Counted from the first letter of the stretch, positions 1 through 12,470 are shown. The stretch is 64,000 nt of DNA from Rotaria sp. Silwood1 (GCA_905250075.1 CAJNOP010000123.1:147903-211902); one strand, 5' to 3'. Notes: generated by a model from the sequence alone, not told the origin. A program made the numbers and translations.

Positions 1-1612
1 ATGCCAATGCCATGTATTGCTCCACCAATGCCACAAATGCCAATGCCATGTTTTGCTCCACCAATGCCACAAATGTCAATGCCATGCCTTCCTCCACCAA
101 TGCCATGCCTTCCACCACCAATGCCATCTCTTCCACCTCCACCTCCTATTATTCAACAAGTTCCAGTCCCGGTACCTGTACCACAACCACAACCATGCCC
201 TGTTCCAGTTCCTGTACCAGTACCACAACCATGTCCTGTTCCAGTTCCTGTACGCGAATGTATACCTGTGCCGTAAGTTATCATCTTTTATTCGCTAAGA
301 AAATCAAAACTTTTATAAAATGGTTTTTATTTTTGTGTCCTTTTCTAGACAACCTGTACCAGTTTGTGTGCCTGTTCCAGTTCCACAAATTCAAGTTCAA
401 GTAATATTCATTTATTTTGACAATTCATTTTCTAATTTATCCTGTATTATTTTTAGCAAGTATGTGTACCTGTTCCTCAACCATGTCCAGTACCAGTTCC
501 TGTACCTTGCGAACGTATTGTCTGTCAACCTGTGTAAGTCAATTAATCATCACAAATAATTGTATTTCTTTCTTGATTTTCAGTTGTATTCCTGTTCCGC
601 AACCAGTACCTCAACTATGCCCTGTTCCTGTTCCTCAACCATGCCCTGTACCAGTTCCTGTTCAAGGACCTCCTCAAGTAAGTTATTAGTAGTTAATTTA
701 TTGTTTCGCCATATGACGATTAGCATTTAAATGAACCGAATATGAACATGATTTATTCATTATTTGTGTTTTTGTTTATTAGTGCATCCCTGTGCCTTGT
801 CCTCAACCATGTCCTGTCCCAGTTCCACAACCATGTCCAGTTCCAGTTCCTGTACCTGGTCCATCTCAATGTGTGCCTGTACCTGTACCAGTACCTCAGC
901 CAGTACCTGTACCTGTACCTCAACCAGCACCTGCAATGTCCATGCCATGCATGCCAGCCCCAATGCCTATGCCATGCATGCCAGCCCCAATGCCTATGCC
1001 TATGTCTATGCCCATGCCATGCATGCCAGCCCCAATGCCTATGGCCGCTCCATGTATGCCAATGCCTATGATGGATCCATGTGCTTCATTCGGTGGCGGG
1101 TATGTTATTCTGTATTTTTTCTTTTGCTTATATGATTTTTTATATCAAAATAATTTTTTTCTCTATTTCATAGATTGGCAGGTTACGGTGCTCCATTAAT
1201 GGGTGGAGCCGGTGGAATGTTAGGCGGAGGTCTTGGCGCATATGGGTAAATATTGAGAACGAGTAAAATTTAAAATTTTTATAATAATAATATTTTTTGT
1301 TCTAGTGGTGGTATTGGTGGACTCGGCCTTCTAGGAGGATTGGGTGGTCTAGGAGGATTGGGTGGTCTAGGAGGTTTAAGTGGTCTAGGAGGTTTAGGTG
1401 GACTTGGTGGTCTCGGAGGATTGGGTGGACTTGGTGGTTCCCTCGGTGGTGTACCCATTGGTTTCGGTGTAACAACAACAACATTAGGTGGCCTCAATCC
1501 ATATACAGACGATTATCTTGGAGGTGGCTTAGGATATGGATCTACACTTGGTTACGGACCGGGTGGCTATGGTACTACGATGGGTCGTGGTCCCTTCAGT
1601 CGACGATATTAA
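1..1612 (+). CDS. Pro/Val/Cys-rich repeat protein with Gly/Leu-rich C-terminus (5' partial)
   Basis: Seven exons join in one frame: 1-272, 349-400, 457-533, 584-677, 783-1099, 1174-1245 and 1306-1612 (TAA 1610-1612). All introns are GT..AG and 50-105 bp long. Within the window this gives 396 residues. The frame is open at base 1 and the first ATG lies inside the repeat, so the true start is probably upstream. The first part repeats MPMPC and APPMPQ; the middle is built of [13 protein letters not shown] units with regularly spaced Cys; then come MPAPMPM units and a Gly/Leu-rich tail of GGLGGL repeats ending in Gly/Tyr/Arg. Such composition is typical of extracellular structural proteins that are cross-linked through Cys (known for cuticle-like and cornified-envelope proteins); that role here is inference. 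No enzyme domain is visible. A secretion signal, if present, is outside the window. Confidence 0.8.
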
Positions 1613-1644
1613 ATTTAATTATCGATCGATCAGCTACCCGAATG

Positions 1645-1650
1645 AATAAA
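1645..1650 (+). terminator. poly(A) signal AATAAA
   Basis: AATAAA lies 33 bp after the TAA of the Pro-rich gene, on its strand and at a normal distance for a short 3' UTR. Confidence 0.5.
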
Positions 1651-4600
1651 CTTTTCAAACAGACAGAACGACAAGAAGTGCCCACACCACTTGTCAGAAA
1701 CATATCTAGATCTATGAGCGTTGCAAACGACTCTTTTTCTCTTTTTTTTACTCTATTTGAGGTCTTTCATTTAAATCTCATTATACACAAATTTTGTACT
1801 TGTTCATTTCATTTTACGTCATTTCATATTCTTTACAATTTCATTATTTTATTTCTTGTCATCGTCCTATGTCTTTCATATTTGTGTGCCTACGTCTTGT
1901 TCGCCTCTCTTTGTATGTGTAAACGTTCAGATAGGTGTGTCTTTTCGTCCGTATTTGTATGTTGTATTGTGCAGGTGTCTATTCTTAAATTTCATTTTCA
2001 TTTTATTAAAATAAATTCATATTCCATACGTTTTTCCTTTCTATTTTTTTGCTCTTTCCCATTTCTTTTCTTATTTGCGCTAATTTAAAATATGTCTCAC
2101 ATGACATAATCATACTCTAACATTGATGTTACGAAATTCCATGTGATTAGTGTCCTTGTTACAGCTAGATGAATAGTTGAATAAGAGCGTGAACGTGTGT
2201 GCACACATTAAATGAATGTAACATGTGACCTTTACTAGCAAAATGAAGGTTGATTAAGAATCGATTCATTAGTTGACAAATGAAAAAAAAATGACATTGA
2301 TTGGTCTGGATACCTTGAATGAGCATAAGAAATGAGGACGAGGTAAAATTACAAATGATTATAGAACGTGAAGGTCTTTGTTTTTATTTATCCTATCTCT
2401 TTTTTTCCTCTCTGATTTATCTCTAGGTTTGCAATGAACTTGTTTTATTCCATTTAAATTATTTATACGAAAATAAATATTATTTTAAAATTCAATTTAA
2501 TGAAATTAATAAACATAACATAAGCAAAATACAATTTTTTTTTAGATATTTTTTATTGCTTTTGTAGTTCGTATTTGTTTGAATGGTTTTTTTCTTAGTT
2601 AAATATATTTAATTTGATCTTATATATCATTTTATTATTTTAATATGTTCAATTACAATTAGTGGCTTAATATAAAATCTTTACATCAATTTGCTATTCT
2701 TGATCGGTCACTTGAACAAAGATGGATAGTTATTGTTCTTATATTTCTCGTTTTTTACAATAGTAAATAAATACTTTATTATTTTTTTTTGTTTTTTTTT
2801 GAATGATTGCTATTATTTCATAGATCCATTTTATTCATTAATAATCCTATCAAATTCTTTATTTCCATCAATTCTTGACAATATTTTACAAAACCAGTTT
2901 TTTTGTATTTTATTACTATTTTGGTGTTGTTTCTATCATAAAATTCGTCAAGTTTGAAATTTTGCTTGTATTTTTCGATATATTTTATCCATGTATTATT
3001 TTCTAGAATGCCCGTCGATTTCTTCCATCTTATTTACCGAAAATAATTCTTGTGAGTGTTCTATGGATATTCTTCATTATACTTTCATCAGTTCAAATTA
3101 TATAAGAATTTCATGATCCAATGGATAATATGACGATTGATATAATATAATTTACTGTAAGAAAATGATTTATTACTAGAAGAAAAAAAAATGTTTTTCT
3201 TTTTTATTTACATAAATTTAGATATTTCACATTATACTTTATATAGGTGGAATATTTTACATTTTGTATTTACTCTTTTTCATTATTCATGCAGTTAGTG
3301 AACTTCGTAATATGCCTTCTTTTAGTGTGTATGAGTGTTATTGAAAATAAAAAAATTTCTTTTTAGATGTTTGATTAAAATTTACAACAGTTTTAATGTG
3401 TTGTATTATAATAATTTCAATTATTATTATAATACTTCGATTTGGTTTGAGTATTATTAAAGAAAATGTTGTACCGATATTAACAACGTATTATAATAAT
3501 TCGATGGGATTTTTATTTAAATACAATGGCATATATATACTTGCAAGCTAAAAATACAACTATCGAATCATTATTTCGTAATAATTCAATATATTCAATA
3601 TTAAATGATTCAAATGAAGATATATTTTATGAGTAAAGAAAGAATTGAATAGGAAATATTTGATTTGACTGTGTTTTTTTTTCTGTAGGTCTGATCATGA
3701 AACATCACAAGTGACATCAATAAGATAATGAATTCATATTTATTTATTTGTCTAATGATTTGAGTACTTTTGTTTTTATTCCATCTTCTATTTTGATGAA
3801 TTGTGTATTAGTTTTCGTTTTTTTTTAATGTTCGTTGTTGGTGAGTTATAATTATAATGAATAAAGTATTATAAATGGTGAAAGGTAAAAAAAATAGATA
3901 TTTAGGTCATAGACAATCTGTATATTATGCGAGGAGAAGAAAGGAAGGGAGGTTGATAAACTGTTCAAATCGGTACCCTCAAAAAATTTGATGTCTTCAA
4001 CATCAAACTATCACACAAGATATCCAAAAGTAAGGCCCTGATAGTATCAGTCTATGGTCATCACATGTACATTGAATCCTTCGAAGAACTTCAAAATGAT
4101 AGACAAAGGTGGAGAAGAAAACACTGGCCATCCAAAAAAAAACCTTATAAACGTACTGCTCTTCAAAAAAGATTGTGGGTTTCTTTTCATTGATATTCAA
4201 TAGATTTCTATATGAGAATTATGACTTATGTGAAAACAAGTATGATAGTCTGCATCAGCATCTCAAATCGAATGAACTTAACATTAAGCTTATAAAGTGA
4301 TAGTAAAATTTCATATATCCGATGAATGAACAATCAAAAACAAAACGTTTTTATGAATTCCATTTTTTGATCGAACCTGAAAGGAGTCAGGGGTGTATTT
4401 TGCGACCAAAAAAAAACGATGTTTTAAATCATAATTTTCATATCGTAATTCCTCAAGCTTTGTGGATCATGTTGAAATGTTTGAAAATTAATATCGAACC
4501 ATATTAAAATAGCCTAGCCGTTCATGAAATAGGCAGACAGTGAAAAAAAGTACTACCTGAATTATAGTGTATGCAAATGTAATAAGCTGAGAATTGATGT

Positions 4601-4951
4601 ATCTTATGGATTAGTTAAACAGTTCTAGTTACGTACAGTTGCAGAAATGAAATTCGTAACACTTTTTTGATTACTGTCATGGTAGCGGCAGATTTTCAAC
4701 CATAATGAACATGTTTGTTTGACTTTTTACGTGTACCTATGCGTACTAATGTTTTCATAATTACTTCATATATGAATGATATCTGATGTAGGTTAATAAA
4801 TGATATGTCAAGTAAAATTAAGAGCAAGAAAACAAAATGATTTATCCGAATTTTTTAATATAATTAATATACGACATAAACTACTGATTTATTGATATTG
4901 TTTTTTAATGATACACAATAAAAATAATTTTTATAGAAAAAAAAATCATTA
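1651..4951. other. intergenic, AT-rich
   Basis: No convincing gene or long repeat seen. The open frames here (for example 1642-2088 and 2733-2957) are AT-driven, hydrophobic and low in complexity, with no splice partners. A TTTATT at 4888-4893 may be the minus-strand AATAAA of the gene ending at 4952. Confidence 0.6.
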
Positions 4952-6250
4952 TTAGCGTTTATCTTGTTTTAAATCAAAACAAACTTTTGTATTTGGTGGA
5001 TTTTGTAAATCCTCATCAAAATCACTGAAACTAATCATTGATTTAATTGTATCATTAAATAATTGTGAATTATCATCATCATCTGATGGAACTTGATTGA
5101 GTGATTCTAATGAACCTTTCGTTATTTTTTGTTGTTTTTTCTTTATTCCATGTTTCTGCTTCATAGATGATGGTGTTGAAGGTACTATATTATCTGCTGA
5201 TTTTCTTGTAAAATATCCAAATGGACGTACAGGTGGAAATATATATCTAGCTGAAGGTTGTTTTGTTAAAGGTATTATTGTTTCATATTGTTGTTGTTGT
5301 TGTTGTTGTTGTTCAGAATTAAAGGGATCTAGAATAGTTAATTTATTACAAGTACATACTTGTTTTTCTGTATGCATTAAAATTTTTTCACGCGAATCTT
5401 GTATCCGTTTGTCACGAGAACTCATAACTGTTGGTTGTCGTTCTAATGAATTCGATCTTTGAAGATATTGATTTGTTAATAAAGGAAGATCAATATTATT
5501 TAATTTTTCTTTCATTCGATATCGATATGTTTGTGATGGTGTATGTGGTAATGTTGGAGCATTAAAATGATATACAGTTAGTGCTTGAGGTTGTTTTATG
5601 ATACGTTCTGAAGAAGATAATGTTGGTTTTGATGTTGTACGTTCATTTATTGTTCGATTATTTTGTATAGAATTTGATGTATTATCTAAATGTTGAACAG
5701 CACGATGATAAACACGATATTCTTCATGATGACATTGTTTTATAAGATCATTAAGTGTTCCAACATGTACAGCATTACCTTCAATACCATTGAATTCATC
5801 ATTAATTAATGTTTTTGTTGAATTTGTTGTCATTGTAATAGCTGTTGGTTGTCGATGATATGATTTTGTTTTAGCTGATGATGGAACAACATTAAGTGTA
5901 TCATTAATATTTAACTTAGTATGATTTTGTGATTGATGATGAAGAGAATCATGATGATTTCGACGACAACGAATAGGTGTATCACGTAAAGTATCAACAT
6001 TTAAATCTGATTTCATGCGAAGTTTATAAGCAATACGATCGAGTGTTAATGAATTTTTTCTATTATTTATTAATTGATGAAAAGCAACAACTGATGGTTT
6101 ATTTTGATAATTAAAACGTTGTGAATGAGCTGATATAGGAATTGCTTTAGAGATATTTGATTTATTCATTGAATATTGTCGATATGGATTTAAATGTAAA
6201 TATTGTTCTAAATCAAAAAGACGTGATTCACTCATTGAATCGAATGCCAT
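4952..6250 (-). CDS. uncharacterised low-complexity protein with polyQ tract
   Basis: A single uninterrupted frame of 432 codons. An in-frame TAA sits 12 bp before the ATG, supporting the start at 6250, unless a short upstream exon exists. The protein is hydrophilic, rich in Ser, Asn, Gln, His and Thr, and strongly basic in several stretches. It has a run of nine Gln about three quarters along (from CAA codons) and an Asp run (DDDD) near the end. I see no signal peptide, membrane segment or known domain, so much of it is probably disordered. One CTC motif (VCTCNK) is the only notable Cys cluster. I do not recognise the family. The length and even codon use make a chance frame very unlikely in DNA this AT-rich. 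Confidence 0.75.
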   Translation of the reverse strand: MAFDSMSESRLFDLEQYLHLNPYRQYSMNKSNISKAIPISAHSQRFNYQNKPSVVAFHQLINNRKNSLTLDRIAYKLRMKSDLNVDTLRDTPIRCRRNHHDSLHHQSQNHTKLNINDTLNVVPSSAKTKSYHRQPTAITMTTNSTKTLINDEFNGIEGNAVHVGTLNDLIKQCHHEEYRVYHRAVQHLDNTSNSIQNNRTINERTTSKPTLSSSERIIKQPQALTVYHFNAPTLPHTPSQTYRYRMKEKLNNIDLPLLTNQYLQRSNSLERQPTVMSSRDKRIQDSREKILMHTEKQVCTCNKLTILDPFNSEQQQQQQQQYETIIPLTKQPSARYIFPPVRPFGYFTRKSADNIVPSTPSSMKQKHGIKKKQQKITKGSLESLNQVPSDDDDNSQLFNDTIKSMISFSDFDEDLQNPPNTKVCFDLKQDKR

Positions 6251-8056
6251 ACTTAATAATTATCTAGAATTAAAAATAATATTCTTATTGATACATAAGC
6301 AAACTTCAATATTAAAATATTCATATATTATTATCGACTGATAGAGTTTTTATATTACCTAAAAATATATTATTTACATATGAATTTTTTTAACTGAATT
6401 CGATTTCTTTGCATTTTTTTATACTTTTAAATTTTCTAATAATGTCTTATGAATATTTACTTAAACAAGTCGATGAAATAAAAAATACAAAATTTAATAT
6501 GCATTTCATCAAACCAATTTATCTACCTCATTTTACTGATGATCATATAGATGAATAACTAGAGTGAACTTTCGAAATTGTCTAAAATATACATTCCATC
6601 TTCCCTATTTTATCAAAAGAAAAAATAAATAAACATTTAGTTAATAGCAAATCGTTTTTTTTTCATATGTATGTATGAGGAAAACAAGTAGATGAGAAAC
6701 CGTTCTTGACAACGTACAAAATGACATGGAGAATGTTTTTACATGTTTGTCACTAAAAATCGAATTATATGAATAAGACTCATTACTTACATGCACAGAT
6801 TAAACATTTTCAAATTTATCATCGACATTTTTACTTATGACAAAACTCTTTTAAATAGAAACATCGTGTATTTAGATAAATACATATTTACATTGTATTG
6901 AATAACTTTTCATATATTCATAAAATTAATCAAGCTATGAAATCATCATCTAAATCAAAATAATTATTGTTCGGTGTCTATTAGCTTACCTATTGATACA
7001 TTAAATTTTTCTTTATTATGTTGTTGAAAATCGAAAATTCATTTACAATAAAAATGCTTCTATGTCTCGTGTTTAAAGTGTACATGCTGAGAGAGACAGT
7101 CGGAGAAAAAGTGTAGAGAGAAAAGTGTATAAAAAGAAAAGTGATTTTTTTCAATGTATTTCAAGTACTTTCATGACGCATATAAATGTTCAAAATGTAA
7201 AAAAGAAAGAAAAAAAAAATGAATAAAACATTTACAAAACGAAACATTGCTTTTCTACTATTATAATTTAAAAAATAGTGTTGATAAACTTGAATATAAA
7301 ATTTTCGATACTGTCAACACAATGTTCTGTTTAAATAATCAATATGAGGCATAATGACATTTTTTTTGTTGAGTAAGATCAAATTCAAAAAAAGAAAGAA
7401 ATCAATTCAATATATGAAGCAAAAATGAAAATACTTTTATACACTTATTCATTTTATACTTATGAGACAATTTAGATCATTGATATTTTTCTAATACATA
7501 CGATTCATAAAAAAAAAATAATTAAATAAAGCAACTTTTTAAAATAATCGAATCTATTCTATTATTTTTTTTTCTTAAACAGCATGAATCACTGTTGACT
7601 TTTGTTGCAACAAACTTCATACAAATGATCGTTGTCTTTACTCTATCTTATGAATTTTAGTACTGAATTTGTCTCGAGTTTCATTTTATCTAATATATAA
7701 ATAATTAAACCCTCCAAGTAAAATTAACAGTAATGAAGGTTTTTTTTCCATGAAACCTAATAAAAATTAAAGTAATAATTTAGATCAATCTAATGTTTAT
7801 GGTACTTAATATAAATTTAGATGCTAAAATAAAGTCATTTTTTGTTGTCTTATGGTAAATGTGTCCATAAAGGTAGGTGTCTTACCATTCAATACTATTT
7901 ATAATGTAACTAATTTTTATAGACGTGTTACTTTGACTATTAGTTTTTTATTTTTATGGGAATGGTGTTCATTAACTACATTTCTTGCCTTCAAGAAAAA
8001 CATAATTGTATTTCTCTAGCGATAGGCAAATTTATATCAATATTCAAGGGGCGATC
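6251..8056. other. intergenic, AT-rich
   Basis: No gene or clear repeat seen. An upstream in-frame ATG at 8006 could lengthen the next gene by 17 codons. Confidence 0.55.
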
Positions 8057-10347
8057 ATGACTTCACACGTTTCATTTTTTCGTCTTTTTTTTCGACAATA
8101 TAAAAGAAGACTCATCAACAATGTCATATTTCTTTATTTTCAAAAACACTATCCAAATATGAACTTATACTGGCCATTAGCTATCGTTTTTTCTCTTGCT
8201 GTTTTTGGCATATTGTTCGCTTCTTTAGTGATATTATCACTTATTTCACTGTATGTTCCATCACGTGATTTGATTGTTTCGAACATAGATAAGTGTTTTT
8301 TTCTTTCATTTAACATCTAAAATATTTCAATCAAAACCTGATTCGTTTAAGTAGGACACGAGCATTTCAATGCGCTTCTCAATTTTCTAAAATATCAAAG
8401 CGTAGTATAACATCATATGTTGATCCAGTCGATTCATCAAGTTTTCCTGTACTAGAAAAATTTGTTAGTATTCTCAAAAACTAATAAATATTGTTTAATG
8501 AGATTTGATTAGATTCGAAATGTTTTAACAAAACGGAGTAAATTACCAAGAAGTGTTATAGTGGATGTCAAACAAGTATATGTGTAAGTAAAAATTTTAC
8601 CGTGCATCCAAGATAAACTCTGTCAAGTACATGTTTTTTTTTTCATCTAGAGATTATTCAAATAATACATTGTATATCCTGGGAAATTATATATTTTCAG
8701 TCTTTTGCAAAAAATCATGTCAAGATCAGAAAATTAATTTTCCATTGACAATTGATGGTTATAGACAAACTTTAAAGAATTTATCAATCTCACGTCTCAA
8801 TGTAGATGTTCATATTAAAACTCAAACAAATATAAATAATTTGAAATTACTAAGTTTATCATTTATTAGTGAGGAACTTACTGGTAGAATAATAATTTCA
8901 TTTGATTATTTGTTTTCAAATTTAATCTCTTTCTATTCTACAGAGCCAATCGATTTTATATTCACTATGCAATCAATGTCTAAGCTTCTACCACAACGTC
9001 AACTACGACAAACATCTAGTACAAATGAAACTGAGTCTCTACATAAACTAGTACGTGTAAATATTTGAGTGAAGGTCTAAAAAAGTTGTGTTGAAAGCTT
9101 GATTGAACTTTGCAGTGGTTTATTTATTGTTTTCGAAAGATTTTGTATCATTATTTTTTACTAACTTGAAACCCTTATTCATGCAGATCCGACAAATGCT
9201 TGATCTTACCGAAAATAATCGGGATATTCCATTTATTATCACGAATAGCAACTGGACACAAACGAACGATGGTACACAGTTAATTGTTACAGTTAAACTT
9301 CAATATCCTGTCTATTGCTCGGCAACATGTTCCGATGAAAGTATAACACAATTGTATACAACACTTCTGAGCAGTAGTAAAATCAAAGATTTTACTTATA
9401 CCAATGGTTTCATGACATATAGAATATCTAAACTTGATCTTCGAGGAGTTGGTACATCAGCTCCAGGTGAAATATTTTCATTTATATATATACTTATATT
9501 TATTATTATAATTTTTTAGCTTCTTTATTCATTTTAACTTATCCCATACAAAATTCAGCAAATATAATTCCAGGCCCAATTACTGATGAAGCTTCATTGA
9601 CCAATATAAAAAAAGGGGTGAGCTATTCACTTCGATGAAATGAGTTCATTTACAATATATGACAATTAATAAACTATAGATAAAGGAATCATTGAACTCA
9701 CCTACGGATATTGATATTATAAGAGCATCTTTTGTTCCAGCAATAACATCAGCTGGAAAGGCTTTCTCAGTACAACGACGCATTCGACAGCAAAGACAAA
9801 TCAAATACATCCTTACTGTCACTATTCGGTTTATGGTTGCATTTTTCACCTGTAACTATCGTTGCCAACAGCAAACTCTCAGGCCCGTAATTAACGGAAT
9901 ACAATCACCACCGCCCATTACCATATTGGGTATCGTCTTCATATTACCAAAGCCACATATAGGTCAGGAATGGAATTTTTCTCCACTGCAATAAGTATTG
10001 AATTTTATCTCTAACAATTTAGAAACTTTTCAAACGTTTACACAGCCAATAATCACACCGCGTACGTATCGTAGGAAAACAACCCCTTCTGAATAATAAC
10101 CTTCACGATTCTTTGTAGCCACGGAACCAACCACTACGCAAAAACCAACCACGACAGCAGGAAGGACTCAAGGAACAACAGTAGGAACAGGAGCTACAAT
10201 AGCAAGCACACAAGGGACAACAGCAGGAACAGGAGCTACAACGGGAAGCACACACGGAACAACAGCAGGAACGGGAGCTACAATAGGAAGCACACAAGGG
10301 ACAACAGCAGGAACAGGAGCTACAACAGGAAGCACACAAGGAACAAC
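8057..10347 (+). CDS. type II membrane protein with three CxxxC modules and a mucin-like Thr/Gly repeat (3' end in assembly gap)
   Basis: Ten exons splice in one frame: 8057-8292, 8355-8463, 8513-8583, 8651-8883, 8944-9050, 9187-9466, 9574-9617, 9680-9962, 10023-10061 and 10119 to the gap. The first donor (AA|GTGTTT) is weak; the others are ordinary. Residues 1-37 are basic (RQYKRR) and presumably cytosolic. Residues about 38-67 form one hydrophobic helix, suggesting a signal anchor with the rest outside the cell. Three successive modules each contain a beta-like stretch followed by Cys-x3-Cys (CKKSC, CSATC, CNYRC), so they look like internal repeats of roughly 100 residues. A Thr/Pro linker then leads into 14-residue repeats rich in Thr, Gly and Ala, ideal for O-glycosylation. 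A stalked cell-surface or glycocalyx protein is the best inference. The C-terminus lies in or beyond the gap. The start could also be the ATG at 8006. Confidence 0.7.
10166..10347 (+). repeat. 42-bp in-frame tandem repeat (mucin-like), truncated by gap
   Basis: Units begin at 10166, 10208, 10250, 10292 and 10334 (partial). Each encodes a 14-residue unit of the form TQGTTAGTGATTGS with small changes (TV for TA, IA for TG, H for Q). The array runs straight into the N stretch, so the copy number is unknown. Confidence 0.9.
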
Positions 10348-11206
10348 NNNNNNNNNNNNNNNNNNNNNNNNNNNNNNNNNNNNNNNNNNNNNNNNNNNNN
10401 NNNNNNNNNNNNNNNNNNNNNNNNNNNNNNNNNNNNNNNNNNNNNNNNNNNNNNNNNNNNNNNNNNNNNNNNNNNNNNNNNNNNNNNNNNNNNNNNNNNN
10501 NNNNNNNNNNNNNNNNNNNNNNNNNNNNNNNNNNNNNNNNNNNNNNNNNNNNNNNNNNNNNNNNNNNNNNNNNNNNNNNNNNNNNNNNNNNNNNNNNNNN
10601 NNNNNNNNNNNNNNNNNNNNNNNNNNNNNNNNNNNNNNNNNNNNNNNNNNNNNNNNNNNNNNNNNNNNNNNNNNNNNNNNNNNNNNNNNNNNNNNNNNNN
10701 NNNNNNNNNNNNNNNNNNNNNNNNNNNNNNNNNNNNNNNNNNNNNNNNNNNNNNNNNNNNNNNNNNNNNNNNNNNNNNNNNNNNNNNNNNNNNNNNNNNN
10801 NNNNNNNNNNNNNNNNNNNNNNNNNNNNNNNNNNNNNNNNNNNNNNNNNNNNNNNNNNNNNNNNNNNNNNNNNNNNNNNNNNNNNNNNNNNNNNNNNNNN
10901 NNNNNNNNNNNNNNNNNNNNNNNNNNNNNNNNNNNNNNNNNNNNNNNNNNNNNNNNNNNNNNNNNNNNNNNNNNNNNNNNNNNNNNNNNNNNNNNNNNNN
11001 NNNNNNNNNNNNNNNNNNNNNNNNNNNNNNNNNNNNNNNNNNNNNNNNNNNNNNNNNNNNNNNNNNNNNNNNNNNNNNNNNNNNNNNNNNNNNNNNNNNN
11101 NNNNNNNNNNNNNNNNNNNNNNNNNNNNNNNNNNNNNNNNNNNNNNNNNNNNNNNNNNNNNNNNNNNNNNNNNNNNNNNNNNNNNNNNNNNNNNNNNNNN
11201 NNNNNN
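10348..11206. other. assembly gap (859 N)
   Basis: A run of N. It begins inside the 42-bp coding repeat, so it most likely marks a collapsed or unassembled tandem array plus the rest of the mucin-like gene. Confidence 0.98.
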
Positions 11207-11550
11207 GGTAAAATGCAGAGAAAGAATTACAATGGAAAGAAGGAAAACAAAATGAAATGGAGGCACTGATGACGAGATTGGGGCATATTATTTTTCTTTC
11301 TAATTTGATTGTTCCACGGTCATACATCTTGTAAATGAAGACACCACGGTGGATGAAGGGGTCGAACATGCTGATGTCTTACTAATAATGGTATGTGTAA
11401 AACGACTGCGTGTCACGACTACGAAGAGGCGATAGGACAACACCCACAGCATAAGAATGACTTCAATTGATATTATGGCTGAATAGAATAACGCTAGGAG
11501 ACCTGATGTTGAAGTGAAAATTATCTTACGAGGGAAGCCCGCCAAGTGAT
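11207..11550. other. sequence after the gap, no assignable gene
   Basis: No plus-strand continuation of the 42-bp repeat is seen. A minus-strand frame (11300-11569) has one hydrophobic stretch followed by a Ser/Thr-rich tail, but its first codons lie in the adjacent inverted-repeat element and no splice partner was found. It may be nothing, or the edge of an unseen exon. Confidence 0.4.
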
Positions 11551-12330
11551 CAATCGCTTTTTCGTACAAACATACATGATTGTATGTAGTTCAGTTCGCT
11601 GATTCCGAATATCAGGGTCTAAGTAGCCGTTAGGCCTTTCAGGTTCGTTGCCATTACTGTGGTCCTCTTTCTGATAAGGGTGTTTCTCGGCAAACTCAAT
11701 CTTTTAATCAGTGTACCATATATAACTAGACAAAATATTTACAGGAAATACTTTTTTATAGACAATTTAATCTTAACTTCCCAATACTAAGCAATATAGC
11801 AGAGAAGTGATCGATATATTGACTAGAAAGAGTCATTCGACATTTCTTTCGTTTTCTTCATTGTATATTCACAAATCAATCATAACTTTAATAGAAAACA
11901 CCCATGCTAATTTCTCAAAACATAAAACATTGGTATCGTTGGGGCATATATTCAATACAAGCAGCTAATTTGACGAGATTATGTAATGCACTACATCAGA
12001 TAAACTTATTTCTTTATAGTTTTTTTTTGTGAAAATGTTAACTTCATAAGGACACTTGCATATCTAATGTTTTTCTTCGTACGGTGCATTTTAGCATATG
12101 AAACTTAAGATTGAAGTGTCTATAAAAAAGAATGCCTGTAAATATTTTGTCTAGTGATATATGGTAGACTGATTAAAAGATTGAGTTTGGTAAGAAACGG
12201 CCTTATCAGAAAGGGGACCAGAGTAATGGGAAGGAATCTAGAAAGGCCTAAGGGCTGCTTAGACCCTGATAGGTGAAGTCAGCATAGTGAACTGCATATT
12301 GTCATGTATGTTTCGACGAAAAAGTGATTG
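11551..12330. mobile_element. inverted-repeat (foldback/MITE-like) element, about 780 bp
   Basis: The left arm (11551-11776) matches the reverse complement of the right arm (12105-12330) over about 225 bp with scattered mismatches. Examples are CAATCGCTTTTTCG at the left end against CGAAAAAGTGATTG at the right, and a shared ACTAGACAAAATATTTACAG block. The 330-bp middle holds no frame of note. No clear target duplication was found. It is non-autonomous and the family is unknown. Confidence 0.75.
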
Positions 12331-12470
12331 AGGGTGTGGTTGTGGATGGAGATGTAGTTGAACTTAAGACTTCAACCCAACCACACCACCACACCCGCAC
12401 CCGCACACTCATACCCACGCCCAAATGCATACACCCGCATTCGTACTTGCACACCAACAGCCACACCCTA
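12331..12470. repeat. degenerate CCCACAC/GTGTGG-rich tract
   Basis: A G/T-rich segment (GGTGTGGTTGTGGATGG) is followed about 30 bp later by C/A-rich sequence (CACACCCGCACCCGCACAC, CCCACGCCC). The two halves can pair. This is unlike the AT-rich surroundings. Confidence 0.5.

Noticed and set aside
1279..1497. Pro/Arg-rich minus-strand frame
   Set aside because: Antisense of the Gly/Leu-rich exon of the gene on the plus strand.
2733..2957. Phe/Ile-rich frame in the first intergenic region
   Set aside because: Typical of AT-rich non-coding DNA; no homologous pattern.
8006..8056. Earlier ATG for the mucin-like gene
   Set aside because: In frame, but the added 17 residues show no feature; 8057 keeps a normal short cytosolic segment. 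Not excluded.
10103..11369. Long minus-strand frames across the N gap
   Set aside because: Mostly unknown bases; the readable part is the antisense of the 42-bp mucin repeat.
11300..11569. Minus-strand frame with a hydrophobic helix
   Set aside because: Begins inside a transposable element and lacks splice partners; noted only as doubtful.
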